A stretch of DNA of 64,000 nucleotides, from NCBI RefSeq assembly GCF_026262505.1, contig NC_067206.1:3252879-3316878 (forward strand). Reading direction: 5' to 3'. This stretch comes from Trichomonas vaginalis G3. Lineage: Eukaryota > Parabasalia > Trichomonadida > Trichomonadidae. Numbering within the stretch: position 1 is the first letter of the stretch; each line of letters starts with the position of its first letter. The notes below the pieces were generated by a model, which searched no databases, was not told where the DNA came from, and saw only the letters and a program-made list of their open reading frames with translations. The translations under genes and the position numbers were made by a program. This document shows positions 9,756 to 20,723 of this stretch, piece by piece.

Positions 9756-10076
9756 ATTTTTTAAGAGAGCTCATTGTAAACTATTGAATTAAAAATTTTA
9801 CAAGAACAAAAAATCTTTCTATTTCCAATTATTATCATTATTTCACAAATTTTATAAATTCAATGAATATTTTGAAAGAGTATTTGGCCTTATATAATGG
9901 TCGACCAGATATACGCTATCGTTTTTCACTTTTAAAAACAATTCATACTTACTTCAAACATGGAGTAACTATTATAGGGGAAAAACCGATAAATCATGAA
10001 TATTAGTTATCAGATTAGCGAAACACAAAAGCCAACAAAAAAGTTTTAAAAATGAATAAAATCTTTATTATTTTAT
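9756..10076. other. Intergenic, nothing recognised
   Basis: AT-rich spacer of about 320 bp between two minus-strand genes. It must hold the promoter of the CLN3-like gene, but no clear initiator was found. Confidence 0.6.
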
Positions 10077-13000
10077 TTATGCTAAATTCTTTGCGATATT
10101 CACGAATTCTTTTCTCATTTCTAAGATAGGAAGTAATGGATTTATATTCTTTGTTGCTTTATTAATCTCTGGGACGCAATATCTAGGAATGAACAGTTCA
10201 TCTACGAACAAAGAAGTTGGTTCACCCCATTCATCAACTTCCAACTGATTTTCTAAATTCTTTATCCATAATTTTGCAATTTCATGTTTCGTTTCATTTG
10301 AAATCTTCTTCAACAACTCATCCATCACGAACATTTCGCATTTCATATCATCATTATTCATCAATGCGTAAGAAGACAAAACTTTCGTTCTAACAGCAGG
10401 AATATCATTCATAACTAACAAGAAAACAACAGGAATCAATTTCTCTGACTTGAGAAGTAAATTCGTAATAGAAGCCAATGATAAATGAACAGGAGTCATC
10501 TTAGAAGAGAAATCAATTGACTCAGAAATGAACAAATCTCTGCATTTTTCGATTTCTTTGATATCAGGATTTTCCATTTTTGTCAACAAAGAAATCAAAG
10601 AACTTCTTAATGCAACAGAATGAGCTCTCATTACTAAATCAATCAACTTCGGAAGTTTCTCATTCGATATATAGTTATTTGGCAATCTCTTTGACAAGAA
10701 CTGAGAAGCATTGATAGAAACAGCTTCGTTCATATCCAAAACATCATCAGAGATGATTTTTGACAAAAGGAAATCGAACATTTCTTTCGGAACTTCTTTG
10801 TTTTCACTCCAATTTCTCAACAAAGGAACAATTGTTCTCGAAGTCATTGTGTCACTGAAAATTCCACAATATGCCAATGCACTTGCTTCATCAGAAATAA
10901 AGTGTCCTTGCACTAATTTCAGTGGTTGAATGTTGACTTTCGCTGCATTTGCACAGATCAAATAATCTTCTCTTGCCATTGGAGGAATGACATTTACATT
11001 CATGTAAGGAACGTAGCAACCTTTGACATCTTCTATTTCACTTATTAATCGCATTGCCAAGACACATCCATGGAAAGTATTCCAGCCATGTCCGCACATT
11101 CTTTCTGACAAAATATCAAATAATTTCCTTCTTTCAGTGATTGGATAAACAGCCAACAAAGCACGACTTGCAACTCTTCTTATTCTTGATAATCTCGATT
11201 GCAAGTGCTGAATGATTGCTTCACTCAGTTCTTTATCTCCTGTGTCTGCTTTGAACAATTCTAAAATGGCATTTGCCATGTAAATTGCGTGAGAATTGAA
11301 TGAGTTCAAAGCTGTCAAAAGAGTTTCTCTTGAATTTTGTATTTTAGAGAAGAACTGGTAGCGAATAATTGATGTAGAAGCAGCTGCATCAATTCCTCCA
11401 ATGTTGCAAGTCTTATGTAAGAAAGCAACTAATGTTAAATCAACAGCAGAAATAACATCCCATGATTTAAATCTGTAAGCAGCATCAAATATTACTGCTA
11501 AAATTTCTCCAAACAAAGGTTCACATTTTGCAGAAGATTCAGATTCATTAACAATTGCTTTGAGAATGTTCATTGCGTTTGCTGCTTCTGTATCATTCTC
11601 TGTCTCTCTTATCAACTTAATCAATGCAGTGATGAGTCTGACAAACAGATTTAGTGGTGAATTAGCTGGTTCTGATCGAATCAACGCCAAAGCTAAGAAT
11701 GGTAATCCTGCAGATCTCCTCATATTTGCCATGTCATAAGAATTCAGTGCTTCAATGAGTTTGACTGTGAATTCATCTGCAACATTAGATTTGCCAATGT
11801 AATAACAGATCTTTAGGAATCTCTCAAGTGTTTCAACACTTTGACAAACAAAGCCTGGAATTCTTGTGTTGAAAAGTGACAAAAACACTTTTTTAGTTGC
11901 ATTTTCAATTTTTTCTGGGGAAATATCTGATTTGAGTTTTAAGCAGATGTAAGACAAAACTGAGAAGAACTCTGATTGCGTTTCCCAATGATTTTCATCA
12001 AATTTTTCTGAATATAAGATATCAAAAATTTTTTCTTTGTAAAATTCACAATTATCAACTGTTGTGTCATTTCTTGCTAGTAATAACTTGATCTTAACTA
12101 ACTGATCGTATTCCATCGGTGGAAAATCTTTTTCTTCAATTTTAACCGTCACTTTTTGTTCTAATCTCAAAACAAATTTTTCTACATCTTCTGATTTGAG
12201 ATTAACGAACAAATCTTTGACATTATCTTGTTTTGCAAGTTCTCTCATTGTAGAAATAACTTGCTGTCTGATGTCAAATGCTCTATCGTTCAAAAGTGAC
12301 GCCAAAAGTATCAAATCTTCATTCGAATGAATTTGAGGGAAATATTTCCACAAATTATTCGCAATTGTGAAACTGAATGATCTCTGTGTTGGGATATAGC
12401 AAGATCCCATATGTTTTGTTACAACCTTTAGTAAGTTTTCAAGGAATTTTTGTGTGTTTAAATTTGAAAATTTCTTTCCTTGAGTGGAAATTCTTTTGAA
12501 CAACTCATTCATTGAATCACAAATTGCTGTCTGATGAATTGTTGAGTCAATCAACATAATTCCTTCCATGTCATTTACGAAATCATCGCAATCTTCCTCT
12601 GTATAAGGAAATCCTGCATAAGCAAAAGCATGCATTGATCGACACCTTAAATCCCAATTTCCATTTTTACGGGCGTATTTAAGATCTTCCCTTATTTCAG
12701 AAATAAAATTAACTTCTTTTGTTACAGAAGGAGCTGCAATAACAAGTTCAAATTTCAACCACGCTTTGGCAAATTTTTGTGTCACTTTTGTAATTTTTTC
12801 ATACATAATATGAATTAAATCTTTGTTCGCTCTTAAAAGAGGGAAAAGAAGAGCATTTAATGGAATTAATGCAGCTGTTTGTGATGTATTGATTGCATCA
12901 TTAATCATCACATCAATGAAAGACAAACAGATATATTTAAGACCAGTAAAAGATGCAATACATTTTGCAATAAACGGTTTGTTGTTTTGGTCTTCTGATG

Positions 13001-14126
13001 CTTTTAACAATGTCTCTAGTAACTGAACACTTTTGTCTGGATGTACATATTGTAAAAGTGTTGGCATCGTGTATTTCTTTAGTTTTGAATTCCATGGAAT
13101 GTCAAGAAATTCATCAATGAAAAAGTGACAAACATCAACTGTTGAATCTTCTTTTTCTGCTCTCTTTATTATTGCATCGAACATTCTACACAAAGAAAGC
13201 CTGACTTGGTCATTAGCTGTTGAGAAATCTCTGAGCATTAGATCAGAACATTCTTGTAATTTGTCTTTCATGTTGTCAATTGTAGTGATCGCAAGAGTTA
13301 CAGCGTTGTAACAGTTCGTAAGAACATCTGGATCTGTTGATGTCTTCGATAGATTGTATGCACGGTCAAAAACTCCTAATGCGTCTTCCGATGACTTCAT
13401 TTCTCTGGCGAGTTCGGCCAAAAGTAAGATAAACCTTTGCTGAGTCATCTTGGAAAGTAAATGCTGTGAGAGATGGTTGACTGAGAAGACACCTTTGAGA
13501 GTTTCTTGGGAATGAAGGTGCATCATGGAACTGGCAATGAATCTGATAGCACCAAGAGATTCGTAGTTCATTTCGTGGTTGGCAACATTGAGAAATGCTG
13601 TTGTAAAGTAGGAAAGTAAGTGTGTTGATTCGAAATCGTTCTCAAGGCTTTGTAATTCGATACCAAAACTGAAATTGGTTTCATTTACAAAGGCAACAAA
13701 GCCTTCAATGACTTTTGGTAGAGTTTTGAATGAGTGTTGTGGGAATTTTAAGATATTTCTGCAAATTGTAAGAACAAATGAGACTTCTTTTCCTTCGAAA
13801 GTAATCTTGTTTCCATACATTGTCCAAAAGTTGATCAATGAACAAACGTTCGGTGGTATTGCTTCCCAGAAAGAAAGTTTTAATTTTTCTTTACATAGAT
13901 TAGCGTACTGATCAGCTAATTGCTTTCCTGCTACTTGTGTAACAGCATGCTGAAGGAAGTTGTTTGGAAATAGTTTTGCATCTTGGTCGCAGAAAAGAGA
14001 GGATAAATCTTTGATTGCTTGAGAAGCATCCTTCTCAAGAATGTTTTTTAGGATATTATCAGCTTGTCTGAGTGTTTTATTCGAGATTACTACATCTCTA
14101 ACAAGCAATTCTTTAATTTCCTCCAT
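10077..14126 (-). CDS. THADA / Trm732-like HEAT-repeat protein (DUF2428)
   Basis: About 1,350 residues of helical HEAT-type repeats with no membrane segment. The family marker is near residues 795-815: NMRRSAGLPFLALALIRSEP, matching the DUF2428 core (RRSAGLP..i.a....ep). A second conserved block, GHGWNTFHGCVLAMRL near residue 1010, matches the family's W-N--HG block. Yeast Trm732 is the partner of the Trm7 2'-O-methyltransferase that modifies tRNA position 32. THADA is the metazoan relative. Length compares with about 1,420 for Trm732. The open frame extends six codons upstream to a GTG, so I take the first ATG, at 14126. Family good; the exact methyltransferase-partner role is inferred. Confidence 0.75.
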   Translation of the reverse strand: MEEIKELLVRDVVISNKTLRQADNILKNILEKDASQAIKDLSSLFCDQDAKLFPNNFLQHAVTQVAGKQLADQYANLCKEKLKLSFWEAIPPNVCSLINFWTMYGNKITFEGKEVSFVLTICRNILKFPQHSFKTLPKVIEGFVAFVNETNFSFGIELQSLENDFESTHLLSYFTTAFLNVANHEMNYESLGAIRFIASSMMHLHSQETLKGVFSVNHLSQHLLSKMTQQRFILLLAELAREMKSSEDALGVFDRAYNLSKTSTDPDVLTNCYNAVTLAITTIDNMKDKLQECSDLMLRDFSTANDQVRLSLCRMFDAIIKRAEKEDSTVDVCHFFIDEFLDIPWNSKLKKYTMPTLLQYVHPDKSVQLLETLLKASEDQNNKPFIAKCIASFTGLKYICLSFIDVMINDAINTSQTAALIPLNALLFPLLRANKDLIHIMYEKITKVTQKFAKAWLKFELVIAAPSVTKEVNFISEIREDLKYARKNGNWDLRCRSMHAFAYAGFPYTEEDCDDFVNDMEGIMLIDSTIHQTAICDSMNELFKRISTQGKKFSNLNTQKFLENLLKVVTKHMGSCYIPTQRSFSFTIANNLWKYFPQIHSNEDLILLASLLNDRAFDIRQQVISTMRELAKQDNVKDLFVNLKSEDVEKFVLRLEQKVTVKIEEKDFPPMEYDQLVKIKLLLARNDTTVDNCEFYKEKIFDILYSEKFDENHWETQSEFFSVLSYICLKLKSDISPEKIENATKKVFLSLFNTRIPGFVCQSVETLERFLKICYYIGKSNVADEFTVKLIEALNSYDMANMRRSAGLPFLALALIRSEPANSPLNLFVRLITALIKLIRETENDTEAANAMNILKAIVNESESSAKCEPLFGEILAVIFDAAYRFKSWDVISAVDLTLVAFLHKTCNIGGIDAAASTSIIRYQFFSKIQNSRETLLTALNSFNSHAIYMANAILELFKADTGDKELSEAIIQHLQSRLSRIRRVASRALLAVYPITERRKLFDILSERMCGHGWNTFHGCVLAMRLISEIEDVKGCYVPYMNVNVIPPMAREDYLICANAAKVNIQPLKLVQGHFISDEASALAYCGIFSDTMTSRTIVPLLRNWSENKEVPKEMFDFLLSKIISDDVLDMNEAVSINASQFLSKRLPNNYISNEKLPKLIDLVMRAHSVALRSSLISLLTKMENPDIKEIEKCRDLFISESIDFSSKMTPVHLSLASITNLLLKSEKLIPVVFLLVMNDIPAVRTKVLSSYALMNNDDMKCEMFVMDELLKKISNETKHEIAKLWIKNLENQLEVDEWGEPTSLFVDELFIPRYCVPEINKATKNINPLLPILEMRKEFVNIAKNLA

Positions 14127-14623
14127 TCTATTCTTTTTGACCACTCAAATCGACGATAGAAAATTTTGCAGATGAAAAATTCTGAATTATTACCGATCAC
14201 CAAAAATATTATTTATAATGCGATAATCTACTTAATTTTGAAATCAAATTTCGAAATCAAAGAAATTATCTGCTAAATTGATACTGAATGAGTCTGTAAG
14301 TGTTGTACATGAAATATGCATACGTAGTTCCTTTAATAAGTGCATACAAAAGGGTAGAGCTTAATATCTGAAATATGATGGTTGTATTAGTGGGAAGATT
14401 CGAATTTCTCTCCAACTTTTAGAGCATACATATGCAATATATAATTATTGTTTAGGTTATGGTTCATTTTAATTAGATTGAATTTTTTTCGATCATTTTT
14501 CCAAGGGAAATTGGCTAAATTACGTGATAAATCCGGATGTTATGACAATTGACAGGCATTTGCTATTTTGTTGACAAAATTTTGACCATATTGAATTAAT
14601 TTGAATAAGTTTATAAAATTTTC
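14127..14623. other. Divergent intergenic region, nothing specific recognised
   Basis: About 500 bp between two divergently transcribed genes. It must hold both promoters; no clear initiator match was found. Confidence 0.6.
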
Positions 14624-15178
14624 ATGGTCGAACCTTCGATTGAGATAGAAACTGCACCGCTTGAAGGTGAAACATCAATCCAAACATGCAACAGAGTCAA
14701 AGAAAATGTTCCAAGCTTAATAAATCTTTCGAACGAAAATCAAATGTATCAAATTACTAAGAATTTCTTTAAAAGGCGTTCAAAATATAAGAAAAAAGAA
14801 GAAAATGATGCTTCAATTGACGATTCAAGCAGTTCAATGTCTGAAACACTAAAAGAAACACTCAATTTACCAAAGAAACATCGAAGAAGTTCTTTAAAGC
14901 ATTCAGAATCAAATCAAGCATTGGCAGAGTTAGAGGGTAATCAAGAGCGTCCAAGACCAGTTTTTGAGGATTTGCAAATTTTTCCTTCAAAGCCGACATC
15001 CAAAATTGAATACAAAGATACTCTTTTCAGTCGTTTTGAAGCCGACACACAAGAAGATTCATCTAGTTTTATAATTGATACCAACTGTAAGGTTGGAATT
15101 GGATTTTTCGTATTTTTAGTATTACTTGAGATCCTGTACATAGTTTTAACAATCGGATTCAAGATTGAAATAGCTTAA
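14624..15178 (+). CDS. Small predicted tail-anchored membrane protein
   Basis: 184 residues, no recognised family. The first 150 or so are hydrophilic and Ser/Glu/Lys-rich, with a basic patch (residues 45-58, FFKRRSKYKKKEE) and a run of acidic and serine residues. One strong hydrophobic segment lies at the very end (about 157-180, GIGFFVFLVLLEILYIVLTIGF), leaving only five residues after it. That topology predicts a C-tail-anchored protein facing the cytosol. ATG at 14624 sits in ttttcATGg. The frame is open throughout with codon use like neighbouring genes, so it is probably real. Function unknown. Confidence 0.7.
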   Translation: MVEPSIEIETAPLEGETSIQTCNRVKENVPSLINLSNENQMYQITKNFFKRRSKYKKKEENDASIDDSSSSMSETLKETLNLPKKHRRSSLKHSESNQALAELEGNQERPRPVFEDLQIFPSKPTSKIEYKDTLFSRFEADTQEDSSSFIIDTNCKVGIGFFVFLVLLEILYIVLTIGFKIEIA

Positions 15179-15590
15179 TCTTGTATATTTATTATATTTT
15201 TTTTTAATTTATTGTTTGTAATCGTTTAATAAATCCATGGAATCTATCTTTTAATGCTTTGTTTTTCAATAGCCTTTTATAAATCACCTATTATCCAAGG
15301 TTTGTACTTCATATATAACATTTCTGTTGTTTCATCTCAAAAATATCTATTGAGAATCAGTGAATCATTACTACATCCAATACATTTGACTTATTTGAGC
15401 TTTCGATCTAACACATGTTAAAAATTCAAAACAATTTGATTTTGATTAAGGCACAATAAAACTTATTTAAGAAAAATATGTTGATATGAATCGAAATATA
15501 TTATAAAAAGCATATTAATAAACTTAAAAATAATTTTTTTATAAATTCACAATATTTTTTTGATTTTTTTCTTTTGATTGAAATAATATA
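15179..15590. other. Convergent intergenic region, nothing recognised
   Basis: AT-rich spacer between the 3' ends of two convergent genes; no feature seen beyond homopolymer T runs. Confidence 0.6.
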
Positions 15591-18500
15591 TTATTTCTGA
15601 GTTTTCTTAGGTCTTTCTACTACTATTGGACCTGGTTTAACTTGTCTTCTCATGTATAATTCGTCTTCGTTATACATATTTGTATCATCAGGAATTCCTA
15701 ACATTGCTTCCAACATGTCTGGAGGAATATCTCCGGCACCGTTGTTGTTATTTGTTGGAATATTAAACTGTGGATTATGATAAACTTGGAAATCATCTTC
15801 TTCGAAGTCGAAATCATCTTCGAAATCTTCAAATCTAACAGGAACATTTTCAGGAATTGGATCTCCTGGTTTTCTTCTCTCAACAACAATGTTGTTACTT
15901 CCTAAAACAATTTGTTTTGGTTTAGAATCATTCGCAGCAAACAAAGAATCAGGTAAATCATCATGTTCATTAGCAGCAAACTCCTCTTCTTCATCATGTT
16001 GTTGTGGAACCGTTACAGGTGTGAATTTTCCACAATTTTCATCTTCCAACATTTCCAACAATGAATCAGGAGGTAAATTCTCGTATCCTTGTGGAATCTT
16101 GTAGATGAACTTTCCGTCTTTAGAACGAATGTAGTTTTCGTTACTATCAGGGAAAGACAAGATGACTGGTTCATCTTCTTCTGTCAAAATTGGTTGAGCT
16201 ATTTCTGCCAAGTCAGTTTTTTCTTTGGCAGATTTCTTTTCTTCTTCTGTCATCTTTCTGACTTCAACTTTCTTTTTGACTTCTTTGTTTGGCTTTTCTA
16301 CGACAGGTGGCTCGATTTCTTCGCCTTCGACGTATACATCTTTGAATTCATCGTATTCATCATCAATGTCATCTTCAAATGCTTTGAATAAATCTTCTTC
16401 TTGTTTGTCAATTTTTTGAGAATTTTTATTTTCTTGTTCTGTATCAGACTTACCTAATTTTAATTGTTTAGAGCTATCTGATGATTTCTGGATAGTTATT
16501 GATTTGCTGTCTTCTGTTTGTTTTCTCTTTTGAAGTGCTTTCTCTATGTCTTCTTTAGAAATAGGAGTCATTTGCTTGTCAAAGTTTGGATCCATTGTGA
16601 AATGAATGAAATCTCTTGCGTTTGCAATGTAATGATTAATGTAATCTGCGTATTCTTCAGGATAAAATGATGCAAATGTAAGTGGAAATGCTTCATGGAG
16701 TTGTTCATAGATCATTTCGTTTTCTGGCCAAAATCTGTCATAGATAACTCCATCAGATCCCTGGAAATACTCAATATCTCCAAGCATTTCATCGATGTCT
16801 TCTTCTTCCTCATCTTTCTGTTCCTCCTCTTCTTCTCCTGGTTTTGCCATGTCTTCTGGCTTTTCTTCCTCTGCTTGAATGTCTTCATCATTTGGATTCT
16901 GTTCTTCCTCTTCTTCCATCTTATTTTCTTCTTTCTTTTCTTTATTTTCTGGAATAATTTCTTTCTTCTCTTGTTCAATTTGTTCTTGAACTTTTTGTTC
17001 TGGTGGATTGATTTCTTTGATTTCTTCTTGTTTTGGTTGTTCTGTTTCTTTCTTTTGTTCAATTGGTTCTTCTTGTTTCTGTACTGGTTGTTCGGCTTCT
17101 TTTTGTTTGATTTCTTCTTGTTTCTTTGGCTCTTCTTTAATTTCATCTTTCTTTGTTTGTTCGATTTCTTTTGTTTCTTCTTTCTTTTCTTCAATTGTTG
17201 GTTTAATTTCTTCTTTGATTTCATTTGGTTTAGTTGAAGTATTTTCTTTGATTTCAGTTTCTTCAACTTTCTTTTCTTCTTTTGGTTTGGCTTCTTCTTT
17301 CTTTATTTCTTGCTTCGGTTTAATTTCTTCTTTTTCAGTTGGAATTACTTTCTTTTCTTCTTCATTATTTTGTTTGATTTCTTCTTCTTTTTGAATGAAT
17401 TCAACTGGTTCTTGTTGAGAGATCTGTTCGAATGCAGTTGAAATGTCTTTGTCCTGTTGTTGAGCTGAGTTTGTTTCCATTACAAATGATGGACCTAAGT
17501 CTTCGTCATCAGCCATGTTATCAAACTCTTCTTCCTCTTCAAATTTCTGTTGTTTCTTCATCAAAACAACATTTCCACCGAAATCATTGTTTTCTTCATT
17601 GAATTCCTCTTCTTCAAATGATTCTTGTCTCTGTTTCTGAGTGTCTTTCTTAATAACAAATTGAGGACCAAGTTCATCAACTTTCTTTTGTTCAATTTTT
17701 GTTTCTTTTGGTTTTTTGTTTTCTTCTTTTGTGACTTTCTTTGGTTCTTCCTTTGTTTGTGACTTTCCAATGAATCCTTTAGATATAACTAATCCATTCT
17801 TTGATTTAGGTTCTTCTTCTTCGTATTCTTGGTCTAAATCAGAGTAAGATTCAGAAATTTGTGCTTTCTTCTGAACAACCAATGTTTGCTTGTGTTTGCG
17901 ATCATGTCTATGACGTCTTTGAAGTAGTTCTGGTGGCTCTGGATCTTCTGGCATCGGATATTTTGATGGATTAATCTTATGAAGTTTTACAGCGTTGACG
18001 AACTCAGGAGAAAGCTGTGTCATCTTCTCATCGAGGTTAATATCAGTCAATAGTCTCAAGCAATCGTCTGGAACTGTATCTAATATCTGATAAATATATT
18101 CATAAATAAAATCTGGCAAAAATCTTTCGAAATCTTCAGGGAAAACTTCGCCATAGTCATATAACAGTTCTTCAACAATTTCATCTTCAGGAGGTAAAGG
18201 AATTGGGTTTTGTAAAGGAGATTTCCTCTTTTTCTTTCTATGTGACGATTTCTCAGGCATTTGATACTGATTCTGCTGTTGCATCTGATACTGGTATTCT
18301 TGTTGTTGCTGCATTTGGTATTGGTCTTCGTTTGGATCCTGATTTGGCCTTTGTATCGAAATTCCAAAACTATTCAAAGCTTTTGATGGTTTATCCATGT
18401 TTCCAACCCTTCCGAATGACAGTTTATGTGTGTTCTGCTGTACTTGTATTGGTTGTTGCTGTGGATAAATTTGAGATACTTGGGAATACTGTTGTTGCTT

Positions 18501-19634
18501 TGGTTTGTTCATTCCTGGTATTTCTGCCTTGATTCCAAACTCACTTGCAATGATTACGTTCGCTTCTTTGTTCGGAATTCGTGATGATGAACCTGGAGGC
18601 TGAGCATTGATTCCGTAATGGGCCGCAAGTGCTGTTTGTCTGAACTGTTGATTATCTTGTTTCTTGTCGCCTGGTAGTTCAGCTGTAATTCCGAATTTTG
18701 AGGCATTTCGAATCGCATTTTCTCTGTCAACATTAACATTCTGCGGTTGTGACTGGTATTTCGGATCATTTGGTAGTTGCATTGATATTCCGAGCTTTGC
18801 AGCTGCAGAAATTCCAGCTTGGCCGTATTGAGGTGTTGGATTTTGTTGAATTGGCTGTTGCTGAGTTTTCTGAGGATTAGGAGCAAATTTTTGTGATGGA
18901 GCTTCCGCTTGTATAACAAATTTGGCTGCTGCTGAAAGACCAGAAGATAATTTCGTATTTTGTTGGAAATTTCCTTGTTGTTGTTGCTGAGGATTGTTTG
19001 GATATTGCTGTTGAATGTTAATATCACGTCCATTGTTACCGTATTGCATCTGTTGGTTATATTGATAATTTCTTTGAGAATATCTATTTGGATTAGGAGG
19101 CATTTGGTAAGCGCTTTGCTGATATTGATTTTGCTGCATATCTGGATAATTTTGTCCAGGAGAATTCGTAGAAAATTGATGAGTTGGAGATTTTCCTGGA
19201 GGAGGATACATTCCGGGCATCATTCCAGGTGGAGGCATTCCTCCTGGAAGATATCCCATTGGTGGATAGCCTGGAGGAGGAACAATTGGATTATAACCAG
19301 GAGGAGGTATTGGATATCCTGGTGGTGGCATTGGTGGATATGGCATTCCTGGAAGCATCATATTTGGAGGTGGCATTCCAGGCCTTTGTCCCATATATGG
19401 AGGAGGTGGGTAAAAACCAGGCGGCGGAGGCATAAAAGCCATAGGATGTGGATAGCCAGGTGTGAATCCTTGCGGATATTGATTTTGAGAGCCATAGCCT
19501 GGTGGAATTTGTGGATCCTGATTTCGGATTGGTGATTGCATGAAATTTTGATTACCACCACGTGTAGGTGTTGAGTATATATCTACACTAGGCTTTTGTG
19601 ATTGATTACCTCGTTGTTGTCCATAGTTTTGCAT
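15591..19634 (-). CDS. Large Pro/Gln-rich and Glu/Lys-rich protein with duplicated domain
   Basis: About 1,347 residues from the ATG at 19634; an earlier ATG at 19709 would add 25. No known family. The N-terminal 160 residues are Pro/Gly/Tyr/Met-rich with several PPxY motifs (such as PPGY), potential WW-domain ligands. Residues about 230-425 hold six spaced copies of a short motif (AAAKFVIQAEAP, AAAKLGISMQLP, NASKFGITAELP, LAAHYGINAQPP, IASEFGIKAEIP, and a last one in FGISIQRP) in Gln-rich linkers. Two copies of a folded-looking segment of about 60 residues follow: one begins YDYGEVFPEDFERFLPDFI, the other LHEAFPLTFASFYPEEYA. Between them is a long KE/Q charged stretch. This resembles a scaffold or RNA-granule protein, but that is inference. 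Confidence 0.75.
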   Translation of the reverse strand: MQNYGQQRGNQSQKPSVDIYSTPTRGGNQNFMQSPIRNQDPQIPPGYGSQNQYPQGFTPGYPHPMAFMPPPPGFYPPPPYMGQRPGMPPPNMMLPGMPYPPMPPPGYPIPPPGYNPIVPPPGYPPMGYLPGGMPPPGMMPGMYPPPGKSPTHQFSTNSPGQNYPDMQQNQYQQSAYQMPPNPNRYSQRNYQYNQQMQYGNNGRDINIQQQYPNNPQQQQQGNFQQNTKLSSGLSAAAKFVIQAEAPSQKFAPNPQKTQQQPIQQNPTPQYGQAGISAAAKLGISMQLPNDPKYQSQPQNVNVDRENAIRNASKFGITAELPGDKKQDNQQFRQTALAAHYGINAQPPGSSSRIPNKEANVIIASEFGIKAEIPGMNKPKQQQYSQVSQIYPQQQPIQVQQNTHKLSFGRVGNMDKPSKALNSFGISIQRPNQDPNEDQYQMQQQQEYQYQMQQQNQYQMPEKSSHRKKKRKSPLQNPIPLPPEDEIVEELLYDYGEVFPEDFERFLPDFIYEYIYQILDTVPDDCLRLLTDINLDEKMTQLSPEFVNAVKLHKINPSKYPMPEDPEPPELLQRRHRHDRKHKQTLVVQKKAQISESYSDLDQEYEEEEPKSKNGLVISKGFIGKSQTKEEPKKVTKEENKKPKETKIEQKKVDELGPQFVIKKDTQKQRQESFEEEEFNEENNDFGGNVVLMKKQQKFEEEEEFDNMADDEDLGPSFVMETNSAQQQDKDISTAFEQISQQEPVEFIQKEEEIKQNNEEEKKVIPTEKEEIKPKQEIKKEEAKPKEEKKVEETEIKENTSTKPNEIKEEIKPTIEEKKEETKEIEQTKKDEIKEEPKKQEEIKQKEAEQPVQKQEEPIEQKKETEQPKQEEIKEINPPEQKVQEQIEQEKKEIIPENKEKKEENKMEEEEEQNPNDEDIQAEEEKPEDMAKPGEEEEEQKDEEEEDIDEMLGDIEYFQGSDGVIYDRFWPENEMIYEQLHEAFPLTFASFYPEEYADYINHYIANARDFIHFTMDPNFDKQMTPISKEDIEKALQKRKQTEDSKSITIQKSSDSSKQLKLGKSDTEQENKNSQKIDKQEEDLFKAFEDDIDDEYDEFKDVYVEGEEIEPPVVEKPNKEVKKKVEVRKMTEEEKKSAKEKTDLAEIAQPILTEEDEPVILSFPDSNENYIRSKDGKFIYKIPQGYENLPPDSLLEMLEDENCGKFTPVTVPQQHDEEEEFAANEHDDLPDSLFAANDSKPKQIVLGSNNIVVERRKPGDPIPENVPVRFEDFEDDFDFEEDDFQVYHNPQFNIPTNNNNGAGDIPPDMLEAMLGIPDDTNMYNEDELYMRRQVKPGPIVVERPKKTQK

Positions 19635-19844
19635 GTGAGGATTTTTTTCCGAGGTAATTCTGAAAAAAAAATTCAGAAAAAAGATTTCCGAAAAAAGGCT
19701 ATTATACATCAAACAAGTGATTTATCATTATCAATCTATAGGATAGCAGTTACTGGCATAAATACATATTAAAATGATTCATGGATTTGACTTTTCCTTT
19801 CAAATCAATCTAATCAGGATATTGTCTAAAAAGTGACATTTTCG

Positions 19845-20231
19845 ATGCAAAAAAGCAAGACTTCTGATATCCAAAAAAGCATTAAAGTAGGTGACGTAAA
19901 TATTTGGGAAAGAATCGTCCATCCGATTAATACATATAATCCTACAGGTAAACACGGAAATCTTATTTTGAAGATGTCAGATTTAGTTCACGACATTGAA
20001 CTATGCTCTGCCGAAATACTCGATAAAAATCGCTTCCAATCGGTCGGATTTTTACTAAATGTTAACAATCCAATTGATATTCCTTTTGGAACTAAGCTCA
20101 AATATACCTGCAAAGTTAAGGAGATTAACAAAGACAAAATTACATTTAGCGCTGTTATATCTGATGCATTTAACGATACTACTTTTGCGACTGGAGAGCA
20201 TATTCGTGCTGTTATAGGACTTATGGAATGA
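19845..20231 (+). CDS. Hotdog-fold protein, FlK-like thioesterase family
   Basis: 128 residues from the first ATG (19845); the frame extends four codons upstream to a GTG that eukaryotes would not use. Length and pattern fit the single-domain hotdog fold of fluoroacetyl-CoA thioesterase-like proteins. A helix-like middle, ILKMSDLVHDIELCSAEIL, is followed by strands VGFLLNVNNPIDIPFGTKL, KYTCKVKEINKDKITFSAV and FATGEHIRAVIG. The late G-x-H (TGEHIRAV) resembles the family's GtHeR motif. Expected role: soluble acyl-CoA thioesterase or ligand-binding protein. Catalytic residues cannot be confirmed by eye. It is divergent from the neighbouring Pro-rich gene, sharing a gap of about 210 bp. Confidence 0.65.
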   Translation: MQKSKTSDIQKSIKVGDVNIWERIVHPINTYNPTGKHGNLILKMSDLVHDIELCSAEILDKNRFQSVGFLLNVNNPIDIPFGTKLKYTCKVKEINKDKITFSAVISDAFNDTTFATGEHIRAVIGLME

Positions 20232-20723
20232 TTTATACTTGTGTTTTACTTACCTTTTAAACTATGTAATTATATTATACTATTGGCATATAATTTGCTA
20301 AATTAATTTTCTATATTTTTTATTCTCTCAATACCAACCTAATATTTCTGACAAATCAAAAATGCCGTAGTATAAAGGCCCCACATACCAAGAATACTTT
20401 TTCTTGCTTATTGAAATTTCTTGATTATGCTTCCATAGACAGAATAGAAAGATACTAATACACAAACTGTTGGTTCGCATAATATATTACTACTAAATAT
20501 GCTTTGTTGACTTATTAAACTTAATGTTGAATTTTCGTATAAGAAAATCTGTATGACAGTTAAAAGAAAATGTCATAAATCGAGTGCAATGATGATATTC
20601 ATTGATATTCCACTACAGATAACTATAAATGCTAGGTTCACTTGTGAACTAGTGAACTTCCCTGACGATAATTTTCTTGAAAATTTTACACGAAAAGTGA
20701 AAGATTTTCGTTTCCCTTTTTAG
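20232..20723. other. Intergenic, upstream region of BRCA2
   Basis: No gene. An in-frame TAG directly precedes the BRCA2 ATG (in tttagATG), which fixes that start. A pyrimidine run (ccctttttag) abuts the ATG and may be part of the core promoter. Confidence 0.55.

Noticed and set aside
10711-10929. Plus-strand frames antisense to the THADA-like gene
   Set aside because: Chance frames opposite a long coding region.
16695-17237. 180-residue Phe-rich frame and similar ones opposite the Glu/Lys-rich gene
   Set aside because: Antisense shadow of the Glu/Lys codons of the 15591-19634 gene.
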